This document shows, piece by piece, positions 1 through 5,957 of a stretch of DNA of 7,158 nucleotides. The DNA comes from an uncultured Burkholderiales bacterium (GTDB lineage Bacteria; Pseudomonadota; Gammaproteobacteria; Burkholderiales; Burkholderiaceae_C): assembly GCA_903871865.1 (NCBI GenBank), contig CAIQIL010000227.1, forward strand, positions 1 to 7,158. The letters are read 5' to 3'. The notes under the pieces were generated by a model, which was not told where the DNA came from, did not search any database, and saw only the letters and a program-made list of their open reading frames with translations. The position numbers and the translations under genes were made by a program. Each line of letters starts with the position of its first letter. The stretch's first letter is position 1.

Positions 1-858
1 CCGCAAGGCCTGACCCTGTACGCGGCGGGCGCAGACAAAGCCTGCGAAGTGCTGGCCTGTGGCGGCATCCAGCCGGACGTGGGCTGCATCAGCTATGGCA
101 CCACCGCCACGATCAACACCGCCAACGCCCGCTACGTGCCGCCCATGCCCTTTTTGCCAGCTTACCCGGCGGCCATGCCCCACGCCTATAACTCCGAGAT
201 CATCGTGCAGCGGGGCTACTGGATGGTGAACTGGTTCAAGCGCGAGTTCGCCGCCAAAGAAGTGCAAGAGGCGCAAGACCGCGGCGTGGCACCCGAGATC
301 CTGTTCGATGACTTGCTGGACGCCTCGCCACCGGGTGCCATGGGCCTGGTGCTGCAACCCTTCTGGAACCCCGGCGTGAAATTCCCGGGCCCTGAAGCCA
401 AGGGGGCCGTGATCGGCTTCGGCGATGTGCACACCCGCGCCCATCTCTACCGCGCGATCATTGAAGGGCTGGCCTATGCGCTGCGCCACGGCAAGGACCA
501 ATTGGTGCGACGCAACCGTGTGCCCATTCACAGCCTGCGCGTGGCGGGCGGTGGCTCACAAAGCGACCGCATCATGCAGATCACGGCCAATGTGTTCGGC
601 CTGCGCACCGAGCGCATCCACACCTATGAGGCCTCCGGCCTGGGGGCGGCCATCAACGCCGCTGTGGGTGCGGGTTACTTTGAAAACCATGGCCAAGCGG
701 TCAAGGCCATGTCGCACCCGGGGCAGGTTTTCCAGCCTCAGCCAGAACATGCCCACACCTACGATAGGCTGTACCGAGAGGTCTACAACCGCATGTACGA
801 CCGCCTGTCGCCGCTGTACCGCGCCATCCGACACATCACGCACTACCCGCGTTACTGA
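1..858 (+). CDS. FGGY-family carbohydrate kinase, C-terminal part (5' end outside window)
   Basis: Reading frame 1 is open from the first base to the TGA at 856-858 and gives 285 residues. The family phosphorylates sugars or polyols with ATP in the cytoplasm. The visible part is the end of the N-terminal domain and the whole C-terminal actin-like domain. It opens with a YGTTATI stretch (visible residues 32-38), typical of the start of FGGY_C. A near match to FGGY signature 2 follows (about 135-155: G-A-V-I-G-F, then H-L-Y-R-A-I-I-E). The nucleotide-binding segment VAGGGSQSDRI lies around 181-191, and a helix containing EASGLGAA follows it. The C-terminus (YDRLYREVYNRMY...LSPLY) ends the way several FGGY kinases do. 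The substrate cannot be read from this portion; glycerol, ribulose, xylulose and related polyols are all possible. It converges on tatD with only 8 nt between stop codons. The ATG at 49 is internal, not a start, because homology begins before it. Confidence 0.93.
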   Translation, partial: PQGLTLYAAGADKACEVLACGGIQPDVGCISYGTTATINTANARYVPPMPFLPAYPAAMPHAYNSEIIVQRGYWMVNWFKREFAAKEVQEAQDRGVAPEILFDDLLDASPPGAMGLVLQPFWNPGVKFPGPEAKGAVIGFGDVHTRAHLYRAIIEGLAYALRHGKDQLVRRNRVPIHSLRVAGGGSQSDRIMQITANVFGLRTERIHTYEASGLGAAINAAVGAGYFENHGQAVKAMSHPGQVFQPQPEHAHTYDRLYREVYNRMYDRLSPLYRAIRHITHYPRY

Positions 859-862
859 CCCA

Positions 863-877
863 CGCGTCACTGACGCG
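863..877. repeat. Perfect 7-bp inverted repeat at the convergent kinase/tatD junction
   Basis: CGCGTCA at 863-869 and TGACGCG at 871-877 are exact reverse complements around one central base. Folded as RNA, this would realistically be a 5-bp G/C-rich stem with a 5-nt loop. It begins five bases after the kinase stop codon and contains the tatD stop codon (complement of 867-869), so it sits where two opposing transcripts end. It could be a weak bidirectional terminator or anti-readthrough hairpin. No T-tract follows on either strand, so intrinsic termination is doubtful. It may also be chance in GC-rich sequence. Confidence 0.4.
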
Positions 878-1733
878 CCGCAGGCCACAATGCGGCCAAG
901 CGAGGCAAGGCGGCCAGGGCATTGGCCGTGGTCTGACGCTGGACCTGCTCCAGGCTCCAGGCACGCAGGTCGGCCAGCGTCTGCGCGATGCGCGGCAGCT
1001 CGGCCGGCTCATTGCGACTGCGTGCCCCCGCGGCACGGTCTTGCGCGCGCTGGTAGAGCCAGTGCGGCGGGATGTCCGGCGCATCGGTCTCCAGCACGAT
1101 GGCCTCATCGGGCAGGCTGGCCGCCAGCCGGCGGATCTGCAAGGCGCGCTCGAAGGTCATGGCGCCGCCAAAGCCCAGCTTGAAGCCCAGTTCCACGAAA
1201 GCCTGGGCCTGCTGCGGGCTGCCGTTGAAGGCATGCGCGATGCCACCTACCACAGGGCGCCCCGCATCGCGCAGGCGGCGCAGGTGCTTGAGCAGGCCAT
1301 CGGCGCTGCGCCGCACGTGCAGGATGACGGGCAGGCCGTGGGCCACGGCCAGGTCGAGCTGCGCGGCGTACATGCGTTCCTGCAGCGCGCGGCTGGCCTC
1401 GTCCTGCAAGTCGGGCACGAAGTGGTCCAGGCCGATTTCGCCCACCGCCACCAGGCGCGGGTCCTCGCGCCAACGGTGCAGGGCCTCGTCCAGCAGGGCC
1501 AGGGCGTTGTCGGGCACTTGGTGGACGTACAGCGGGTGGACGCCCAGGGCGTAGGCACCGCCGAAACGGTGGGCCGCGTCGCGGGCCGGCACGAAGGTCT
1601 GGGGCGTGACGGCGGGGATGACGATCAGGCCCACGCCGGCCTCGCGGGCGCGCTGCACCACGGCCTCGCGGTCGGCGTCGAACTCCGGCGCGTCGAGGTG
1701 GCAGTGGGTGTCGGTCCAGGTCGGGATGGCCAT
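867..1733 (-). CDS. tatD: TatD family metal-dependent hydrolase (DNase)
   Basis: This 288-residue protein matches the usual TatD family length (about 260-290). These are cytoplasmic TIM-barrel metal-dependent enzymes with reported DNase/exonuclease activity, implicated in DNA repair and DNA turnover. The metal-site motifs are all visible and intact: THCHLD near the N-terminus (His10, His12), GEIGLD at 98-103 (Glu99), LHVRR with His139, IAHAFNGS with His167, and ETDAP at 215-219 (Asp217). RNEP at 240-243 matches the C-terminal signature of the family. The ATG at 1733 is preferred because an in-frame TGA lies a short way upstream and the metal-binding motif starts at residue 9, as expected. The upstream sequence has only a weak ribosome binding site (GAGCGG). 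It is the last gene of the lolC-to-tatD cluster, 36 nt after lolD. The exact paralogue (TatD, YcfH or YjjV type) is uncertain; a position beside lol genes resembles YcfH more than the Tat operon member, so the symbol is a family label. Confidence 0.94.
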   Translation of the reverse strand: MAIPTWTDTHCHLDAPEFDADREAVVQRAREAGVGLIVIPAVTPQTFVPARDAAHRFGGAYALGVHPLYVHQVPDNALALLDEALHRWREDPRLVAVGEIGLDHFVPDLQDEASRALQERMYAAQLDLAVAHGLPVILHVRRSADGLLKHLRRLRDAGRPVVGGIAHAFNGSPQQAQAFVELGFKLGFGGAMTFERALQIRRLAASLPDEAIVLETDAPDIPPHWLYQRAQDRAAGARSRNEPAELPRIAQTLADLRAWSLEQVQRQTTANALAALPRLAALWPAARQ

Positions 1734-1769
1734 GGTGTGCAGCCGCTCAAGGCTCAGGCCGCGCCTGGC

Positions 1770-2471
<702 letters not shown>

Positions 2472-2476
2472 GCCCG

Positions 2477-2480
2477 CCTC
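2477..2480 (-). promoter_or_regulatory. Ribosome binding site of lolD, embedded in the upstream stop codon
   Basis: On the minus strand the DUF2788 stop and the lolD start read TGAGGCGGGCATG. GAGG, five bases before the ATG, is a good Shine-Dalgarno core and shares its GA with the TGA stop. This arrangement fits translational coupling of lolD to the preceding small gene and supports the ATG at 2471 as the start. Confidence 0.65.
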
Positions 2481-2688
2481 AGATGTTCAACAGCCAGGCA
2501 ATGACGTTCTTGGCCACGAAGCCCAGCACGCCAAAACCCAGCACGAGGAAAAGCACGAAGGTGCCGAACTTGCCGGCCTTCGACTCCCGCGCCAGCTGCA
2601 AGATGATGAACAGCATGTACAGGATGAAGCCGCCCACGCCAATGGTCAGCCCGAACTGCGCAATCTGCTCTTCTGTGAATCCACCCAT
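2479..2688 (-). CDS. DUF2788 family small inner-membrane protein
   Basis: This is a 69-residue protein of unknown function. It has two hydrophobic helices, about residues 12-32 and 41-66, joined by a short charged loop (ARESKAGK, 33-40), and an acidic N-terminus (FTEEQ). The pattern FGLTIGVGG...[34 protein letters not shown] is that of DUF2788 proteins, which are about 70 residues long and known mainly from beta- and gammaproteobacteria. The ATG at 2688 is chosen over the upstream ATG at 2748 for two reasons. It gives the normal family length, and the extra 20 residues are hydrophilic and lie over the end of the preceding gene. The start follows the DUF2189 stop after one base (TGACATG), with only a weak ribosome binding site, so it is probably translated by re-initiation. 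It sits between a DUF2189 membrane protein and lolD; a role with the Lol transporter is possible but unproven. Confidence 0.9.
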   Translation of the reverse strand: MGGFTEEQIAQFGLTIGVGGFILYMLFIILQLARESKAGKFGTFVLFLVLGFGVLGFVAKNVIAWLLNI

Positions 2689-2689
2689 G

Positions 2690-3484
2690 TCAACCCGCTT
2701 CACCCGGATCCCGCACGACCAGATCGCGGTAGGCATGCCAGGTGGCATGGCCCAGGATCGGCATCACGAGGATCAAACCAAACATCAGGGTGCCCAGTCC
2801 GAGCAGGCTCAGCGACATCACGATCGCGGCCCACAGGCTCAGGCAAATGGGGTTGGCCATCACGGCTTTCCAGCTCGTGAGCACGGCCTTCTGGACCGAC
2901 ACGCGGCGGTCCAGCAGCAAGGGGATGGCGACGACGCTGGAGGCGAACACCGGCGCGGCCATCAGCCCGCCAACGATCAGCCAGATCTCGAACAGGCCGC
3001 CATCGGGCGCCAGCACCACGCGCATCAGGAAGTCGTGCGGCGTGGTCACCGGTGGCTTGACGCCCAGGGTGATGAGCGCGGCGGAAGACACCACCCAGCC
3101 CGTGCCCAATGCCGTGAGCAGCACGCCGAACCTGACCAGGCGGCCATCGAGCGAGGCCCACACCTGCCAAACGGTGCCGAAGCCGGCGTCCTCACCGCGC
3201 AGCAGCGCCCGGCTGACGGCGTACAGGCCGGTGGACAGGATGGGCGCGACCATCAGGAAGGCCGACAGCGCACCGGCCAGCACCCAGAAGCGGTCCCAGG
3301 CCAGGAACATGATCAGGCCACCGAAGGCGCCCATCAGCGTGCCGTGCAACAGGCCGACCAGGGGCGCGTCCATGAAGTCGCTCCAGCCGCGCGCCAGCCA
3401 CAGGAAGGTGCGCAGGGAGTGCACCTTGCGCACGCGCAGGGGGCGCTCGGTCGGCAGGCGGACGTGGCGGTGGGCATCACTCAT
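2690..3484 (-). CDS. DUF2189 family integral membrane protein
   Basis: This 264-residue, strongly hydrophobic protein of unknown function resembles DUF2189 proteins. It has a basic N-terminal segment (PLRVRKV, residues 15-21), then W-L-A-R-G-W-S-D-F, then several membrane helices at roughly 43-63, 67-95, 117-140, 166-190 and 213-250 (probably two in the last stretch). The segment LMVAPILSTGLYAVSRALLRGE (about 78-99, key residues P81, G87, Y89 and R92) matches the most conserved part of the family as I recall it. The start is the ATG at 3484. It overlaps the lolC stop by 8 nt (ATGAGTGA), has GAGG nine bases upstream inside lolC, and gives MSDAHRHVRL. An ATG at 3520 would add 12 residues deeper inside lolC and has no support. 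It is the second gene of the lol cluster. Function is not known; membrane location is inferred from hydrophobicity. Confidence 0.88.
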   Translation of the reverse strand: MSDAHRHVRLPTERPLRVRKVHSLRTFLWLARGWSDFMDAPLVGLLHGTLMGAFGGLIMFLAWDRFWVLAGALSAFLMVAPILSTGLYAVSRALLRGEDAGFGTVWQVWASLDGRLVRFGVLLTALGTGWVVSSAALITLGVKPPVTTPHDFLMRVVLAPDGGLFEIWLIVGGLMAAPVFASSVVAIPLLLDRRVSVQKAVLTSWKAVMANPICLSLWAAIVMSLSLLGLGTLMFGLILVMPILGHATWHAYRDLVVRDPGEAG

Positions 3485-4742
3485 ATCGCAGGGCCTCGGC
3501 AGGTTGCACACGGCTGGCACGCCAACTCGGGTAGAGCGTGGCCAGCAAGGAGAGCAGCAGCGAAATCACGGCAATGGGCACGACGTCGCCCGACTGCGGG
3601 TCGGACGGCATCTTGCTGATGAGGTAGATGCTGCCGGGCAGGAAGTGCACGCCCAGCAAGCGCTCGATGAAAGGGACGATGACGTCGATGTTGCAGGCCA
3701 CCAGCAGACCCAGGCCCAGGCCGCCCAGCGTGCCCATCACGCCCGAGAGCGAGCCCTGCACCATGAAGATGCCCATGATGGAGCGCGGGCTGGCGCCCAG
3801 GGTGCGCAGGATGGCGATGTCGGCCTGCTTGTCGGTCACGGTCATCACCAGGGTGGAGACCAGGTTGAAAGCGGCCACGGCCACGATGAGCGTGAGGATG
3901 ATGAACATCATGCGCTTTTCCACCTGCACGGCGTCGAACCAGTTGCGGTTGGTGCGCGTCCAGTCGCGCACGACGACGTCGCCGCCGAGGCGGTCGGACA
4001 ACTCCGCGGCCACGACGCGCGCGTCCTGCGGGTCCTTCAGGCGCAACTGCACGCCGGCCGGCCCGCCGGTGCGGAACAGCCGGGCGGCATCGTCGATGTG
4101 CATCATCACCAGGCCGTTGTCGTACTCGTAGTGGCCGGCGCTGAAGGTGCCCACCACCGTGACCTGCTTGACGCGGGGCACCACGCCCGCCGGCGTGACC
4201 TGGCCGCTCGGCGCCACCAGGGTGAGCGAATCGCCCTCCATGACGCCAAGCGAACGCGCCATCTCCTGGCCGATGACCACGCCCCAACCGCCCGGGGTCA
4301 GGCGCGCGAAGGTGTCTTTCATGGTGGCGGCCAGCGGCGTGACCGTGGCTTCGGCCTCGGGCAGGATGCCGCGCACCAAGGTGCCGCGCATGTCCTCGCC
4401 ACGGGCGATCAGGGCCTGGGCGGGCACGAAGGGCGCCGCGCCGACGACGGCCGGGTGCTTTTTCGCCTCAGATGCCAGCACCTGCCAGTCGCGCAGGCCG
4501 ATGCCGGAGGTGTCGAGGATCTCGACGTGCGCGATGACCGACAGCATGCGGTCGCGCACTTCCTTCTGGAAACCGTTCATCACCGAGAGCACGATGATCA
4601 GGGCCGCGACCCCCAGGGCGATGCCCAGCACCGACACCCCGGAAATGAAAGAAATGAAGCCATTGCGGCGGGCCGAGCGGGCTGCGCGTGTGTAACGCCA
4701 GCCCACGCGCCACTCGTAGGGCAAATCGAAAGGCAAGTTCAT
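3477..4742 (-). CDS. lolC: Lipoprotein-releasing ABC transporter permease, LolC/LolE family
   Basis: This 421-residue protein (family usually 400-415) is the inner-membrane subunit that, with LolD, extracts mature lipoproteins and passes them to LolA. Features in order: cytoplasmic N-terminus with EWRVGWRYTRAAR; the first membrane helix, about 30-55, around ISGVSVLGIALGVAALI; MNGFQKEVRDRML; a periplasmic domain of about 60-275; then three helices (about 278-302, 325-350, 387-405). A coupling segment (DKQADIAILRTLGASPRSI, about 304-322) should contact LolD, and the protein ends YPSWRASRVQPAEALRYE, the standard family terminus. The ATG at 4742 fits the family N-terminus; the frame stays open further upstream only because of GC-rich sequence. 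No Shine-Dalgarno is visible before it, but a -10-like TACACT lies nine bases upstream. Its stop overlaps the DUF2189 start. Only one LolC/E paralogue is visible, so it may work as a homodimer (LolF-like) or with a LolE encoded elsewhere. Confidence 0.95.
   Translation of the reverse strand: MNLPFDLPYEWRVGWRYTRAARSARRNGFISFISGVSVLGIALGVAALIIVLSVMNGFQKEVRDRMLSVIAHVEILDTSGIGLRDWQVLASEAKKHPAVVGAAPFVPAQALIARGEDMRGTLVRGILPEAEATVTPLAATMKDTFARLTPGGWGVVIGQEMARSLGVMEGDSLTLVAPSGQVTPAGVVPRVKQVTVVGTFSAGHYEYDNGLVMMHIDDAARLFRTGGPAGVQLRLKDPQDARVVAAELSDRLGGDVVVRDWTRTNRNWFDAVQVEKRMMFIILTLIVAVAAFNLVSTLVMTVTDKQADIAILRTLGASPRSIMGIFMVQGSLSGVMGTLGGLGLGLLVACNIDVIVPFIERLLGVHFLPGSIYLISKMPSDPQSGDVVPIAVISLLLSLLATLYPSWRASRVQPAEALRYE
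3494..3497 (-). promoter_or_regulatory. Ribosome binding site of the DUF2189 gene, inside lolC
   Basis: On the minus strand GAGG lies nine bases before the ATG at 3484 and within the last codons of lolC. Together with the ATGAGTGA start/stop overlap, it selects this ATG over the one at 3520 and suggests translational coupling to lolC. Confidence 0.5.
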
Positions 4743-4793
4743 GTTGCGCAGAGTGTACCCACTCGATAATCGGGGACCACGCCAACGCCCGCC
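4743..4793. promoter_or_regulatory. Divergent intergenic region with candidate -10 elements for both directions
   Basis: These 51 bp separate the lolC and RpfE-type start codons and must carry the signals for both. Plus strand: GATAAT at 4765-4770 matches the sigma-70 -10 consensus at five of six positions. It would start transcription near 4777, leaving a leader of about 17 nt without a Shine-Dalgarno. The only -35-like sequence, TTGCGC at 4744-4749, is poor and has a short 15-bp spacer. Minus strand: TACACT at 4757-4752 (four of six) would start transcription only two or three bases before the lolC ATG, with no clear -35 at normal spacing. The core of the gap is locally AT-richer than its flanks. 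Promoter position is inferred; no operator was recognised. Confidence 0.42.
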
Positions 4794-5909
4794 ATGCCGT
4801 CCACAGATTCCACATCCGACCTGCTTCACCCAGGGCCCACCGCGCACTGGCTCATCCCGTTCGCGGCCAGCCTGTCCGAGCCCTGCCAGCACGCCCTGCC
4901 CCACCTGGACGCCGAGGGCCGCCTGCCGAACTTGCGCGCGCTGGCCTCGCGCCTGCGCGTGCTCGCCCGCAGCGAAGGCGACGAATACGCCCTGTCGATG
5001 CCGCACGAGCGGGTGCTGGCCGCCGCGCTGGGCTGGCCGGTCGGGCCGGACACCGACGGCCGCCTGCCCTGGGCGCACTGGTGGGCCGCGCAAGATGGCC
5101 TGCAGCTCGACGCCAACGCCTGCTGGGCCCTGCTCAGCCCCGGCCACTGGCTGATGGGCCGCGAGCACCTCACCCTGCTCGACCCGAACGCGCTGGGCCT
5201 GGACGCCGCCACCTCGCAAGCCCTGCTCGAAGCCCTGCGCCCGCTGTTCGAAGAAGACGGCTGGCAGCTGCGCTGGGGCGCGCCGACCCGCTGGTACGCC
5301 AGCCACCCCCTGCTGGACGGCCTGCCCACGGCCTCGCTGGACCGCGTCGTGGGCCGCAACCCCGACCTGTGGCTGAGCGCCGACACCGCCAACAACATCG
5401 CCAACAACACGGCCAGCAAAACCAGCAGCGACGCCACCCGCGCCCTGCGCCGCCTGCAGGCCGAGGTGCAGATGTCGCTCTACCAGCACCCGCTGAACGA
5501 CCGCCGCGAGGCCGAAGGCCGCGACACCGTCAACTCCTTCTGGGTGAGCGGCTGCGGCCGGCTGACAGGCGGTGGGCTGCCCGACCGGCCCAAGCTGCCA
5601 GACATGCCGGTATGGCCCGCAGGCCTGACCCTGTGCGACGGCTTGCGCGCCGGTTTGCTGTCCGACGACATGCCCGTGTGGGTGGACGCCTGGCAGCAGC
5701 TCGACGCCACCGTGCTGGCCGCGCTGGTGCAGCGCCTGGACGCCGGTCAGCCCCTGCGCCTGACCCTGTGCGGCGAGCGCCATGCCGTGACGCTGGGCAC
5801 CGGCACTGCCGACGGCGGTGGCCTCATGGGCGCCATCCAGCGCTCACTCCAAGCCCTGCGCCCACGCCGCGCCGCCCCCCTGCCCTCGGCCATCCTGGCC
5901 CCGCTCTGA
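4794..5909 (+). CDS. RpfE-type conserved protein of unknown function (often annotated phosphoglycerate mutase-like)
   Basis: This 371-residue protein is, as far as I recall, of the family found directly upstream of recJ in many beta- and gammaproteobacteria. It is variously annotated as 'RpfE-type regulatory protein' or 'phosphoglycerate mutase', after rpfE of the Xanthomonas rpf region. I see no phosphatase/mutase catalytic motif and do not support an enzymatic call. The diagnostic segment is LYQHPLNDRREAEGRD (229-244) followed by VNSFWVSGCG (246-255), matching the family pattern of an HP-x-N-x-x-R run and NS-x-W-x-x-G. PTRWYASHP (164-172) is another family-like block. The N-terminus has no signal peptide or membrane helix, so the protein is probably cytoplasmic. 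The ATG at 4794 is the only reasonable start; the next in-frame ATG is at residue 69. No Shine-Dalgarno is visible. A small alanine/asparagine repeat interrupts the protein at 199-210. It is probably cotranscribed with recJ, 48 nt downstream. Confidence 0.8.
   Translation: MPSTDSTSDLLHPGPTAHWLIPFAASLSEPCQHALPHLDAEGRLPNLRALASRLRVLARSEGDEYALSMPHERVLAAALGWPVGPDTDGRLPWAHWWAAQDGLQLDANACWALLSPGHWLMGREHLTLLDPNALGLDAATSQALLEALRPLFEEDGWQLRWGAPTRWYASHPLLDGLPTASLDRVVGRNPDLWLSADTANNIANNTASKTSSDATRALRRLQAEVQMSLYQHPLNDRREAEGRDTVNSFWVSGCGRLTGGGLPDRPKLPDMPVWPAGLTLCDGLRAGLLSDDMPVWVDAWQQLDATVLAALVQRLDAGQPLRLTLCGERHAVTLGTGTADGGGLMGAIQRSLQALRPRRAAPLPSAILAPL
5388..5423 (+). repeat. Three-unit 12-bp in-frame tandem repeat in the RpfE-type gene
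   Basis: Three successive 12-base units occur: GCCAACAACATC (5388-5399), GCCAACAACACG (5400-5411) and the degenerate GCCAGCAAAACC (5412-5423). The first two differ only in their last two bases. They encode A-N-N-I, A-N-N-T and A-S-K-T (residues 199-210), in frame, so copy-number change would not break the gene. The segment is polar, low in complexity, and lies just before the well-conserved RALRRLQ...LYQHP block, which suggests a linker. Confidence 0.6.
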
Positions 5910-5957
5910 CGCGTTCGTCCCAAGCCTCGCCCCGAAGCCTCTCCACACCGGCCCCGC

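Noticed and set aside
425..1183. 252-codon plus-strand frame crossing the kinase end and tatD
   Set aside because: Out-of-frame shadow with a C/T/R/A-rich translation; it crosses the ends of two real converging genes.
2689..2748. 20-residue N-terminal extension of the DUF2788 protein from an ATG at 2748
   Set aside because: It lies over the end of the DUF2189 gene, is hydrophilic, and would make the protein longer than its family. The ATG at 2688 gives the normal 69 residues.
2742..4769. 675-codon open frame on the plus strand, antisense to the DUF2189 gene and lolC
   Set aside because: Low-complexity H/Q/R/G/A composition, no motifs, and it lies wholly opposite genes with strong family matches.
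4743..5783. 347-codon upstream extension of the lolC frame
   Set aside because: The extension is low-complexity Q/G/V/A sequence antisense to the RpfE-type gene. Family homology begins right after the ATG at 4742.
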